Origin: Pseudoscleropodium purum
Lineage: Eukaryota; Streptophyta; Bryopsida; Hypnales; Brachytheciaceae
Assembly (NCBI GenBank): GCA_963969395.1
Contig: OZ017804.1
Coordinates: forward strand, 18,848,001 to 18,912,000
Direction: 5' to 3'
Length of the DNA stretch: 64,000 bases
Part shown: positions 49,135 through 61,961 of the stretch, piece by piece
Numbering within the stretch: the stretch's first letter is position 1
How the letters are laid out: each line of letters opens with the position of its first letter
The notes under the pieces: model-generated
What the model saw: only the letters and a program-made list of their open reading frames with translations
Told to the model about the DNA's origin: nothing
Database searches by the model: none
Position numbers and translations under genes: made by a program

Positions 49135-49880
49135 GGTGATCACAATAAATCTTTTTCCAAACTCCTTCAGGAGAATAATTTCCCAATCGCACGCAAAGAC
49201 ACGCCTGCTCCTGTCTGCAATCAAAACCGCATTCACCACAGCCATCCGCATCACATCAGAAACCGAGCTTCAACAATTTCAAAACCCCACTCCGATCCCC
49301 CCACTCCTCTCAACTCTAATACATCCCTGCATACCCCCAACACTAAAAATTCACATGCCCTCCTATCTACCTGCTTCTTAAAGCACCCATCCATCGCAAC
49401 TCTTGTCACACACACCACCCACACCCCAAAATACCCAAACCAACAACCCAACCGCTACAATTCCAACTAATCCGTCTTGATCACAGAGTCCCAATTGACC
49501 AAATCACAGAGTTCCAACACGAAAGCGGAACTCCCATTCCCACAAACTCTACCCATACTCTGCACTTTCGATCGCACACCTTCGCACCCGCAAATGCGCA
49601 ACCCCCTCTACCCCACAGAACCCAAACAAACAAAAGCCTCACCGTCAAACTATGCGACCTCCTCTCCTCTCAGAAGCTTACAATTGACCTTAGCGCCGAT
49701 CGACAGTAGTAGCAGTGCTGATCACCGCCGATTGCAGTGGAGAGAAAGCTCAAGGGAGAGAGGGAAGCTTGAGTTCAAGCCTTTCGCTCACAGACCCAAA
49801 AGCCGGCCACCCCAAGCCTGCCAGCCAAGGTATATATATGATCAGCAGATGAGGAAAAGTGGAGACGACTGAACAGTACT
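49135..49880 (-). promoter_or_regulatory. Probable leader and promoter of the metallothionein-like gene
   Basis: The minus strand is T/G-rich at about 49,280-49,480, with a tttgattgcag acceptor-like site near 49,220, so a 5' UTR intron is plausible. A tatatata run at 49,833-49,841 could be the TATA box, placing the transcript start near 49,805. Open frames on the plus strand here (49,030-49,470, 49,477-49,872) are antisense shadows of this C/A-rich DNA. Confidence 0.35.
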
Positions 49881-50011
49881 GCTCAAATTGGGAAGCCTGT
49901 CGTGCAGGGGATGGAAGGACTGGCCGGAGCCACCAAGTGCAGCCAGGGGATGTCGTTAGAGATTCGGGCCGGGGGTGCTACTCTAGGAAAGAATGACTAC
50001 AGTAGTGAGCT

Positions 50012-50060
50012 CTGCTGCTGCTGCTCTGCTGCTGCTGCTCTGCTGCTGCTGCTGCTACTG
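50012..50060. repeat. (CTG)n-type microsatellite
   Basis: Interrupted runs of ctg/gct triplets (ctgctgctgctgctctgct...), preceded by tctgctgctg. Confidence 0.92.
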
Positions 50061-50450
50061 GGTGGATTGATTCTTTTGGAGGGATTGGTCTGGGTTTTGT
50101 AGGAGCGAGCCTGGTGGTGCGGACGTCCTTGAGGGGGTGAGGCGGTCTCGGGATGCGGAGGATATAATAATAAAATTGCGACCACCATGGTCCCCACTTG
50201 ACGGGGGTTTGCTTGGAAAAGGACGAAACAGGGGTTTAGGTCTGGTGGGGGCCTGCCTGCATGGGGAGGTGGAGGGAGCGAGGGTTTAGGGCATTTGTTG
50301 GGCTAAGTTAAGTGCACTTGGCCATGGAAGGTCGTGTACGACACTCACTGCTGCGGGAGGTGGAGGGCTCCGCCGCTGTGCTCGCCTTTGGCAACGAGGC
50401 GCAGTTGTGTAACAAAAGAATATTAAAAAAAAGAAAAAGAAAAAGAAAAG

Positions 50451-50475
50451 GTAAAGTAAAGTAAAGTAAAGTAAA
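50451..50475. repeat. (GTAAA)5 microsatellite
   Basis: Five perfect copies of gtaaa, preceded by an A/G-rich run (50,425-50,450). Confidence 0.95.
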
Positions 50476-50499
50476 GATATTTTGGTTCTTGCCACAAGG

Positions 50500-53400
50500 A
50501 AGGAGGAGAGGAGGTATATTGCATGAACAGTAACCTGGAATGGATTAAACAACATTTTTTTGGTAACAAAATGATTTTTGGCAACTCATTATGAATGAAA
50601 TATTCACTATATATATTCCAATAATATGGGTCCAGTTTAAACTTGGATAATAGGCTTCCAAAGCTTCTGTTTGAGCTCCTTCAAGCGTTGCAATGCAAAT
50701 TTTGTTTTAGTGTAAATAACCTTGTCTATGTTATTCACTATATATATTCCAATACATAGGGGTTTAAACATTTAATAACATTTTTCTAGGCTCATGAATT
50801 TGTCAAAGAGTATAAAGGAGGTGGTCGCAAAGAGGCGGTTGCTCTTGAGCTTCTTTATGTCTAACAATTACTCCTAACTGCCACATTTAAACTTTAAAAA
50901 TTCCAATACCCAAAAAATCCATTGAATCAAATACCAATTTGTGATATGACAATCTACAATCAAGAATTCTTTGGTGGCAAAATGAAGGGATTATTTCAAT
51001 GACATCTAGGGAATAAAGGGTGGAGAGGTAGTTTTTATAATGAAATACATTGTACTTCATGAATCTTCAAAGGATATGGGATAATTTGATGGTGAGAGCT
51101 TGTTCATTATCAAAATGTAGGAATTGTATTGGAATTAGAATTTCAAGCTTCATTTTGGCATAATAGAAAAACTTTTTTCAAAACAATTTGAACTAAGCAA
51201 AGTTAGGAAATCAAGCTAAATTTCATCTTCAAAAAAACTTTTGTGATTTTGAGCCTCCCAAAAGAATTATGGATAGAATTCATAGAGGATGTTTGAAAAT
51301 GTTAAAGAAAATGTTCCTTCCAACCCCCTCTCTAAAATTTGTCTATAATTTTTGATTGGAGAGTTGAAATAACAAACAAAGTTTTAGAGGTGAAAATTAA
51401 TTTGATTTTACAACTTTCATCAATCAAAAGTTTCTTGGAAAAAGTTATCCTATTATACCAAAATGAGGTCTAAAATTCTAATTTGAGCTCAATTCCTATT
51501 GTTCACTTAACTATGAGTGTTTGAGCTCCTACTATTTGTAATTTACATATACCACATGAATTATTTTACCTCCTACCACCCCACTTGTATAAAAAAAAAT
51601 TCTTCTCATTTTAAAACACATAAAATAAGTGGCTATAGAAGCTATGTGAAATAGTTGTTGAATATTATGATTTCTACAATTTTTAACGTTGAATTTTCTA
51701 AAAGTTTTTTCCATGAGGCAAGGGAAAATCAAGAAGAATGTGATTCAATGTCAATGATTCATGATGAGTCAGGCTTAGCCTCCTCCTATGCCAAGCCAAT
51801 ATGCCCAACTACCCTTTACTTCAAATTGGACACAAATTGATCAAGCTTGCCAAAACTTATAAATTTTGAATGATTTTTTTCTTCCTTTAGGCCAAGGCTA
51901 GTTGAAACCTAAAATTTCACCATTTGCTTTTTTAAGAGATTATTGTACATATAAGCCAGCTATAAATTGTTGAAAAAAGAGCTTTGTATGTATGAGACCT
52001 TCCTTGAAGCTAATTCCCTATTGGAATTTTTGGTACATGTTCCTAATTGGGAATGTTATTAAAAATTTAGAACATGTGGCCAATTTTGTCACAAAAAGAA
52101 AAAAAAAATTACATGTGAAAAATCATCCCCAAACCCAAACTTCTCTTAATTTGGATGCCCCCAAAAAACATTTTTTTCAACTTCAAACACTATAATCTTG
52201 CAATTTGCACTATAGTTGAAACCTCCCATTTTTTACTACAATATAATAAAGTAATTTACTATTAGATTTAACGGTAAGATACAACAATATTTCATTCATC
52301 ATTCCTTGGAGGGTTTTGCTATCACAAAGGCTCATTTACTAGTGAAACATAGTCCAAGGACTTTAGATGTTTACCCTAAAAAGATGTTGTGGCCTTAAAA
52401 GGTACGAATGTCTAATGGATTATTTCACCAGTAAATGAAGATACAAAGAATGTCCTCATTAGTTCAATAATTGGAGTATTTTGGTGATTACTTTGGTTTA
52501 TGGGGGGGCCCACGTTTTTCATGGTTAAAAGACATAATTTGTACTTCAATTCATCATCCTTTTAGTGCATCTATATATTCCTAACGTGCATTTCAAATTT
52601 CAAATGTATTCTATTGGTACAAATTGGCAACAAAGTGGTTGCAAAGTGTCTACAAAGTAATACAAAGTGGCAATATGGTACAAATAAAGTCTCTTACCTT
52701 ACATGTGAGGAAGTTGATGGCGAACTTTGAAGAAGGGAGGTATGATAAAAGGAAATTGTTCATATAATAATTGTCCTAGGAAGACCTCTTCAAAAAAGAA
52801 TTTTTCTAAAGAAAAAGTGTCCAATGAAGAAGTATCTTTAAAAAGAATTGCTTAAGAAAAAATTCAAGGAAGAATTGTGCAAGGAGACACGACAATTAGT
52901 AGTGTCTTATAAGAGGATTTCACAAAAATCATCAACAATTAGAATTTTCACAAGTATGATTCATTGAAAAAAAATCATACATGACTTCTCATATATAAAA
53001 AGAAATCTTATGTAGCTTAAATTGGTTTCCTCTTACTACCAAATGACTTCGAAGGGAGCATGAGAAGACAAGGATTTGTAATCTTAAAAAGCTTTTTTTC
53101 CCACATGATAAAATATAAGAAGACAAATAGTTTGTTTTTTCTATTTCATCCAATTTTGGTGAATGTCAATATTATGAGTGCAACCATACATATACTCTAA
53201 AATATCCTATGGTAAGAATAAGGTCCATATCTCTTAACAATTCTTGCAAATTTTGAAAAAAAATGTTTATTTATAAATGCATTGAGGTTAAAATGTTTGT
53301 GCTTGGTGCCAATATATAATACTAGAAGGGCAGCAAAGAGCCTTCTACTAGGTTATTTTCTCTAAGGGATTCTCTGAATATTCTACTTGGTAATTAGTGA

Positions 53401-55501
53401 ATTGACTATTTATGGGAAATATTTTCTAAGCAACGATGGAAGACAAGAAGTTCAAAATTTTTCAAAATGAGATGTAAAATTTGAGCATGCCAAGTTAGAA
53501 GAGAAATGATGCTAATGTTATGAGGATGTTCTCAATCTAACCCAATAAACTACTTGCATACATCAAAATGGATTATAAACAACCTCCTTTTATCAAATTT
53601 TTCAAATCAACTCTCTATAAAGTAACTCTGCCTATGACAGGCAAAATGGGAGGGAGACCATCACAAGCATAATTATTCTAGTGATATACATTTCAAGAAT
53701 TGGAATGTACGCTATTAGTACAATTTTGCTTGTGATGGGTTGGCTCCCATTTGGACTATCATAGATAGAGTTACTTTAGTTGTTCATTATACCAAGCCCC
53801 TCTTACCATTCTTCAAGACTAACCTTAGATGGAGATCCCCTACTTGATTATATTTAAAGAATAATATTGGTTGAAATAAAATTAATTATATTGGATTAAT
53901 TGGTCTACAAAATATTTGTAGGGCACATATAGAGGATGTGACTAGTCCCTCAAAATTGAAGTTGTGATTAACCATTACTTTAAAGAATAGATGTAGCTAC
54001 TTCAATTCAAGACTCCCGTCAAGCATGTCCTATAAAATATGAACCAAAAAGACCCATGAAAGAAATATACCATTCTAGCAACAAGCTTAAAGACAAAAAT
54101 TGTAGAGACCTCATCAAATTGTGCTTAAAAAATGAAATTTATGAAAATAGATGGTATAATTCTAACTATGTCATTGACATACTCTATTATATATAGGGCA
54201 TAATTGAAATGAATATGAAAGTGATCAAAATCAAAACAAATTATGTACTTCTTCTCTTTAAGTGAAGCAAATTTTTGAGGTGACACTAATTTTCAAGATA
54301 ACACTAATTTCTCCCCTCACTAGTACAACAAATCAATGTAATAAGAATCCAAAAATTTCTAGAAAATTGGTTGGGTAGCCATCCCCAACCATAGTAAACG
54401 CACTTTAGTTGCTACAACATCTATAATGTTTTATGTTTTCTTCCTAAAAATCTTGGCCCTTGTGATTGTTTAAATCCAAATATAATTTAACCACATTTAA
54501 GGCAACTTTATGTTAGGACCCATATCCAATTTACAAACATAAAGCCAACTTCAATCAGGCCCAAGAGGAAAAATAGGATCAAGGTTAGATGGACATCTAA
54601 TTTGGACACTTACACCTAATTTTTTGATGCCAGAATACCACATAAATAACAATGTGCTATAAAAAATTGGACTAGCTTTCAATATAAAGCCTTTAAGCCT
54701 TATTGGTGGCCCAATTCAAAGATTTAAGCATTCTTATTGGTTGATTTTGATGGTTTTGAAATTATACCAAGAATTGAACCTTAATATAAGGTTAGCTCTT
54801 AAAGGATATTGTTAGCCCCATGGGCATTTTGAAATTCAAAATTTGAATTTTCACATACTTCTTGATTTTAAATATTCTTAAAAATTAATTGATAAAATTT
54901 TGCTCCAATGATCTATTTTTTATTCCATTAAAAAAAATTCGACATTGCTAGAATCTTATTTTTGTGACGCTTTGAAGATAGCCTCTTGAAAGCTCAAAAC
55001 ACCTCTTTTGAACTCTTTTTCTATTGAATTTCTCTTGGTGTGAACTCAAAGAATACATCAATTAGACCATAATGTTTGCCACTATAATTTCCATATTTCT
55101 CAAAAAAAAATCATATTATTTCAATCACATAAAATTCAATTTGATGTTTATAATTATGAAAAAAATGATATTAAATTTCAAACATATATCACTATATCTA
55201 AAAATATAAAAATTTTGAAGTATATATATTCTAATGTAGAAATCTAATGAAGTTTGACCAAGCCCAAATATTAAATGTCATTCTAGGGGTAAAAGTGATC
55301 CTCAATTCATCTCTCTCAATTAGAGTCCATCTTCATTGGGGGGGAGGGGGGGATGGAGGATTTTAGGATTAAAAACATTCATGGACCTTCTAAACTTCGG
55401 GCCCATTTCCATTGGGGAGTTGAAGGGGTCTAGGCATGCACTTCTAGCCTCTAGATTTGTAAGAATATAAAACAGAATTGAACCTTTTGAACCTTCCGTT
55501 G
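50500..55501. other. AT-rich intergenic DNA, no gene recognised
   Basis: The only structures seen are a short direct repeat (ttcactatatatattccaat near 50,602 and 50,732), scattered T/A runs and a G-run at about 55,338-55,353. All open frames are short and AT-driven. Confidence 0.45.
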
Positions 55502-56320
55502 GACCTTGTTTTCAAAACTATACATTAAGCCAAGATTTTAGAGGTTTTTGCTCACTCTATCCAAGGTCAACCTAAATCGGCCTTTAGTTCATGTTTCCAA
55601 TGGAAATGGACTCTTAGACCAAACCTTACTTTCAAAAGTATACGTGAGGCCAAAATTTGGGAGGTTTTTGCACGTTCTACCTATGGTGAACTTGGATGCA
55701 CTTCTCATTCATGTCTCAAATGAAAACAAGCTCTTCGAGCATTCCCACGTGCTTGGCAAATCGAATGACTTGCTAATAGAGGTCAACAAAATTGTGCCAC
55801 ATGTTTGGCAAAAGTGATGACTTGTTTTGCAACCGGCTAGCAAAGTGGAAGATGATTGGTAGAAGAGGGTCATTTTGCCAGCCAAAACTTGACCTGCTTG
55901 TAGCTTGCATAGCATAATGCGACAAATTGGATTCCACTTACTACAACATTTGCTATGAATGAGACAAACTTATTGTGGCACTTGTTGCAACACTTTCTTG
56001 ACGTACCTACAATTCATTCGAAGTTAGAGTCCCCAATTCTTGACCGATTTGATTCTTGATCTCCACATACTCATCTATGTTGGCTTATTAAGAGTGAATG
56101 GGTGGGGTGCAACTTACCACCCAGCTTGCAGAATGGATGGCTCTGCATTTTGCAAGCTGAAAATCCACCGCATTTTGCAAGACGGGTGGTGATGCTCATA
56201 GACCAAAGCTTGCTTTCAAAACTATATGTCACGGCAAGATTTCAGAGTTCTTTCTCCTGTCTGCCCGCGGTCAACCTGGATGGGTCTGCAGTTCCGGTTA
56301 CCAATGGAACCGGTCTCTCA
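55502..56320. repeat. Degenerate 115-bp repeat: two tandem copies and one distant copy
   Basis: Units start with gacc-cttg-tttcaaaa-tata at 55,502, 55,617 and 56,201. Each continues with a gccaagattt-aga block, tttttgc-c and ggtcaacct, then a tccaatgga-type block. The first two are adjacent (115 bp). The third, 584 bp further on, is GC-richer and at the edge of the GC island. The frame open at 55,548-55,817 is repetitive because of this. Confidence 0.7.
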
Positions 56321-57050
56321 CTCCACTGTACTCACTCCACAGTAAGTTTGACACTGACGGATCGGCTCGTGGCACTTCGCCCGCAGGCACGACAACGTCA
56401 TGCGATGGCGGCCTGCTGACGGACAGACAAGTAAATCCCACCTGAATCAAAGCGGAAGCGATGAATCTGCTCTCACTGCTCCCGGCCCATTTTAACTTAT
56501 CCTGTCACAAGTGAGTTATTAGTGAATGTCCGTCCCTGCACTGGCTTCATCAGTGCAGTAGTATCTTAACGTACTGCACTGGTGCTGCTGCTGTGCTGCT
56601 GCTGGGTCTCCGTCAATCCGTCAATCCCTGTGCTGCAGCAACCCGGAAATCGGAGATAACTTGCAGCAGCAGAAGAATATGCGGAGGAAATGAGGGGATT
56701 GATGCGTGGTGACAGCCAGCGAGAGGAGCGCAGGAGGCATTTGTCACCTGGCCTCGGCATGGCCCGACGCGCAAATCCCGAGGCGGAGGAGTGGACACCG
56801 GCATGGACAGCCCGGATTCCCGATGGTGGATGGGGCATGTCGACCACGATGGTGGCGACAGCGGCTCCGTCGCGGTCCCCCCGTCGTGCCTGACGACGGA
56901 TCCGTCGCGGATGGCGAGCAGGGATTTCTCTCTGGAAGGAAAGGGAAGGGGAAGCCGCAGCAGATTTCTCTCTGGAAGGGAAACCGCAGCAGTTAAGTTA
57001 AGGAAGCCCTGTTTAGGTCGGGTTTGAAACAAACTACTGAAACAAGCACT
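56321..57050. other. GC-rich island without a recognised gene
   Basis: High GC with CpG-rich stretches, ctg-type triplets near 56,580-56,605 and open frames on both strands (56,613-57,032 minus; 56,706-56,996 and 56,791-57,027 plus). None shows a family motif, and such overlapping frames are expected in GC-rich DNA. It could be a promoter and first exon of an unseen gene. Confidence 0.35.
56923..56992. repeat. Imperfect 40-bp tandem duplication
   Basis: gatttctctctggaaggaaa...gccgcagca at 56,923-56,962 is repeated at 56,963-56,992 with about 10 bp missing. Confidence 0.85.
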
Positions 57051-60000
57051 ACTGTAGAATCAGTCCTGCTGCCTGAGCGTAGCTTCCCTTATTTCTGCAA
57101 CTATGAGTCCTTAATTAGTCCATGGACTGAAAATTTCAGCAGTGTGCCCTCCCTGTGCCGTTGTCACACTCCAAATAAGAAGGAACTTTCAAATTTTGTA
57201 ATAATTCACAAAAACTTGAGGATTCAATAGGAGAATTTGTAGGTTGTGGTTTCAAGGACATCTAAAGGAAAATACTCTATAAACTTTTTCACACACTATA
57301 CATCTAAATCACGCTTGGCAAAAGGTGGTGTGAAATGTTTCTCCCAATTGCCTATAGGGTCCAACGTAGAAAAAGAATCTTTCAACAATAGTCAGCATCT
57401 GATTTGCAAGTGGGGCTAACAATGGGCGGCACTAGGCGACAATGGGCGATAGTAGAGTTTCTTTATTCTTTCTCCATCTTCTAGGCCGGTGAAGGTCATT
57501 GTCACTCTCACTCTCATTGAATGATTTTAGCTTGTTTTGAAAAAGAAGTCATGGGGAAATGGCAACAATTGGAATTAAAGGTGCTCATTGATTGTGGAAG
57601 ACAATAAATGGTGTCGTTTGACAAGTTTTCCTACACAAAAGCACTATATGTGTGGAATGTAAGTTGAGTTGTCACTTTCTTAACCATGTTTTCTATTCTT
57701 TCGTAGGGTGAATAGGAAGTTGGATTGTCAAAAAGATAAAAGTTCAATGGTCATAGAAAACAAAGAGTTGTTTAGTGATGTAGCAAGTGATGAAACATAT
57801 TAAATGCTAGTTTATTATTGATAGAATTTCTATTGTGTAGGGAGATTCCCTTCAATGATGAGGTGAGTCATAGAAATCGCTATTAGTTTATTTGTTCAAA
57901 AGAAAAAAAAAACTCAATGCTGGAAAGTCATGTTGAGTTGTTGCATGTCAGTTGTTAATTTGTTTAAAAAAAAAGATAAAATTGACACTTGAAATCCTCA
58001 AGCTCAATGGTTGCAAGTGTTTCTTAGTTTATTTATTTTAAAGAAAAGAAGTTGACACTTGAAATCCTCACATTCAATGGTTCTATGAGAATATTCAAGT
58101 GGTGGTGAAGGATTAATTGTTTCTATCTATTAGAGCAATGGATATTTTTATACAAGTGTTGCTTTAAGATTGTTGCAGGTACAACACCAATTGAATGATA
58201 TTGGCTTCAAAAGAATTTAAAGCTAGGAAAATATTGTTCTTATATTATGTATTATAAATAAGACATTTATAGGGAAAAAGTTAAATCTTCATTTATGGAA
58301 TGAACTTACTATGTATCTCCAAATTGATTTCTAATTAGTGTTTTTTCTTATTATCTTTAATTTCAAAACAAATTTTAAATTTGTACACTTTCACCAAAAT
58401 TCATAGAATAATAAAGACAACACCAATATTTACAATATGTTGTAGCGTGTATTTTTCCAAATTTATTAAATCAAAATAGGTATTTTCACATTTTAATTTG
58501 TAAAAAAGAGGATTTTTCATTGAAAACTAAAAATTGGAAATTTGGGAGAACTATATGATGAAGAGATTTCACCAAAAGAATGATCTTATAATCATTTTCA
58601 ATGTTCTTGAAATGCACTTGCAAGAGAGCCCTATTTGCACGCATGTGGAAGACATAAAAAAATGTTTTTTTAATGATCTTTGGTAGGCACATGCCCACCT
58701 AGTATGGGAATAGACCACAAAAATATAGCTCCAAATCATTAACTTTGGATATTCAATAGTAGTACAAAAACCCTAAGCCATAAAGTATGACAAAGTGGCT
58801 AAATTGAAATTAAATTATAAAAATATTTTGGAAAAATTTGGAAAAATTTGGAATATTTTCATAACCAAATTAGTCATCTTCAGTAAAAGTTTCAAGTATA
58901 TCGGCTTGATTCTCCCAAATTTATGGATGAACTAAACTTTGTAATTCCAGTTGTGACGCAAGAAAAGAGAAGTCTTTCTTGCAATCACCCTATTTGAATT
59001 TCCGGTAGGATTTCATTTTCAATTTTTTTTAAGAATTGCATGATTGGTGCTACACTTAGGGTTAGGGTTCAGTTTTAGAATTGTACTTCAAAACATGTAA
59101 ATGCTATTAGAGTTTATTGTAGGGTTTTGTTTATTTATTTATTTTTAAATATTGTGAATGTTGCTGAGCTTTACGGTATAATTTTATTTCCATTTCAAGG
59201 GGCAATCCTTGATAGGGTGCTAGAGTTTGGGGAAGGGTTCCACTTCCAACGAGTTTGTGATGTAAAACATTGAAGAATATCACAACCTCTTCCTGAAATG
59301 TTATTATTTGAAAGGCCTTTAATATTTTATTATTTTAATAAAAGGCCTTTAATCCACATTCTAAAATTGCATTGTTTTAGGATGTTGCTCCAATTTTTTT
59401 TTAAATTTTGGAAAGGTCCTAAACCCTATAAGTAAAAATGTATGCTCACAAGTTTGGCAATAACTGGACATGAATGTGACTGTGAACACAAATTCCATCC
59501 TAAAATTCTTTTAAGTTTGATTTCCAACTTAGTACTTGGGCTTTGTGGTTTTGTAGAATTGTTTGTTGTTTTGTAAATGTTTATGTGTAGTTGCACCTTG
59601 TATCCGTTGTTATGTATTGCCCAAGTTTGCAAGTTGCATTTGCACTTGGCACATTTTGGGCTCTCATTTTTTATATATTGTGCTATCAAGTGTATAAGAG
59701 TGCAATTCGTGGTGTTTTGACTGGCCCTCTTAATAATAAGCAATTGCTATTGCTTCTTATGTCCAATGGTAATTTGCAAGTTATGGAATGTTTTTGGCTC
59801 ATGTACTCACTTTTCCAATACTATGGTAGTTTGTCCAAAATAACATAATTCTATAGTGTATAAAAAAAAAGTGTGCCAAAAATTAGTCTCTTTGCCCCTT
59901 CACAAAAAAATAGGGTGATGAGAAATACCTCCCAATTGTTTTTTTCTAAATATAGGGAGAAAAAAATAGTTCTAAGTTCATAAGCCCCCCACCCCACCCC

Positions 60001-60257
60001 ACCCCCACACACCCCCACACAAAAATAAAATACCATGTTATTGCACATGGTTACCTAATGTATAGAGGTGTGACCTCCTTTGAGAGTCTTTCTTACCCAT
60101 AACAATTACTTTGGTGAAGATGAAGAAGTGAAATGTATTTTAAAGAATAGAAAGACAAGAAATTGTATTCAAGGTTACATATATTATTCAACTAAAATTC
60201 AACTTCTCTACCATTCAAGAAAGCTAACTTGGAAACGTCATTCAAAGTTCTAAAAGA
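57051..60257. other. AT-rich intergenic DNA
   Basis: No gene was found. A 70-bp-period duplication (ttgacacttgaaatcctca at 57,982 and 58,052, each followed by tcaatggtt) and a C-rich low-complexity run (59,986-60,020) are present. Confidence 0.45.
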
Positions 60258-60910
60258 TTAATCCCTAAATGCCCAAGGCCTTTTTTGAGCTTCTAGAAAT
60301 TTGTCCTAAATTGAAAAAACATCAACATTTTCATAAGTTGTATCAATCTTCTTAAAATTGTAACTATACAAATTCAAACTAGATATGTTAAAAATCACAT
60401 AAAAGAAGAAAACACAACAATATTGCTTATGGATTGAAAGATTATAATATTTTATCACAAAAGGGTTACAACTGTGAAAGTGACTTGAAGTCTTTCAATT
60501 GTCTTTTCACACGTCAAATCTAAAAATTTGGTCACCAAAATAATATGAGGTTAAAGGAAATAAAGTGCATAACCCCAATCAATTTACGACTTCTCAAACT
60601 TTCTTCTACAATTTTTTTTAATGAATTTCTAATGTGAACTTCTCTCCAAGATCTAGTGTATTTGAGACTCATTTCCAAGAGCTCTCAACACTACGGAAAG
60701 TCAAAATTGCAATGAGCATCCTTACACAAATTCTTGAATAGAAAAATTATAATGAGTCGTTTTCAAAATCAAACTTTTGATGCTAAACTAGACTTCATAA
60801 AGAATTATTCAATAATATAAACCACTAAAAAGGTTGACTTAGTTAGGTTTTATTTAACTTCAAGGTATTATCAACCCCCAAATTTGGTGCCTTGGATATT
60901 TAGGGGTTAA
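60258..60910 (+). mobile_element. Family 3 TTAA element, complete, 653 bp including both TTAA
   Basis: The left end is TTAATCCCTAAATGCCC and the right end GGATATTTAGGGGTTAA. The interior is collinear with 21,435-22,087 throughout and the span is identical. No coding sequence was seen. Confidence 0.75.
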
Positions 60911-61069
60911 GAACAAATAATTTGAAATGGAATAAAAACTTTGTAAGAATTCAAGATATGTACTGTACATTGCCTATTTGTACAACATTTAGTACTTGAA
61001 ATGCTTCAATTGACCATAATGTCCATTTCCACGTTTTATGAGCAAAAGTCAATAAGTCTTAAAAGTCCC

Positions 61070-61961
61070 TTAACCTCTACATGATCAAAATTCTTTTAGG
61101 GGAACTAAACAAATTCCGGATAGGCTCCTTCGGTTTGAATTAATTTCTTAGACAAAAAAACACATTGGATTTTGGGGAAAATCATTTTTATTTTAATTGA
61201 TGCCTAGGAGTAAAGTTATGCAATCCCAGTCATAATTTTTTGTTGGTTGGGTGACAAAAGAAAAATGCAACAACTTGATATAAAGATTTGAATTTTTTTT
61301 CCTATAGGTTATATTTTCTTCTACATGAAAATCTTTGATTTGCTCCATTTCTTTTAGTGTTGTCAAAGTTATGGAGAATCTTATTTTGTAGGCAATTTTA
61401 GAATGTTCTTGAGCAAATATAGTAGATTGGATTTATTTCTTAACTCATTTTTTAAAGAAATGAAAAAAAGAAGTTCCATGGGGTTAATTCTACTTATTAG
61501 AAAAGATCTTAAACATTAGAATTAATGTTTTTTAATTCCATCTTAGAACTACTAACAATTTATTTTTTCCTTCTTTCTTGTGCCTACTTCTATTTAACAA
61601 TTTTTTACGGAAAAAAATCACCTTAATTTTTCTTGGATTCTTTTTCTAGACTCTAAACTCAATTATTCATGACAAGATTTTTTATTTCAAACTCCTAAGT
61701 ACTAAATTTTTTAATTAAGAAGGTTCCAATCACACAGGTACAAAACTAACTTGTTGTCCTCACTTTAGACACAAATTGGGGCTTACAATCTATGCAACCA
61801 AAGTTTTTGAAATTTCTTCTACACATTTTTATACTGGCCTATTGCAAGATTCTACATTCAGATTTGCAAAGAAACAGAGCTGAACATTCAAAGTTTAATA
61901 CTCTTTGCAATAGAAATGGTAGGTTTTGAGTGTTTTTTAATAAGGAGAAAGGCCATGGTCC
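61070..61961 (+). mobile_element. Family 2 element (forward), abutting family 1
   Basis: The left end is TTAACCTCTACATG. Interior blocks are taattgatgcctaggagtaa, aaagttatgcaatcc, cctataggttatattttctt, tttgatttgctccat, ttgcaagattctac and gcaatagaaatggtaggttt. The right end stops at ggccatggtcc and runs straight into the TTAA of the next element; the usual TTTAGGGG is absent. Confidence 0.6.

Noticed and set aside
49030..49872. Plus-strand ORFs of 99-146 codons
   Set aside because: They are antisense to the metallothionein-like exon 1 and its T/G-rich leader; composition explains their openness.
56613..57032. 139-codon minus-strand ORF and overlapping plus-strand ORFs
   Set aside because: GC-rich DNA with frames open on both strands, no recognisable domain, and a 40-bp tandem duplication inside.
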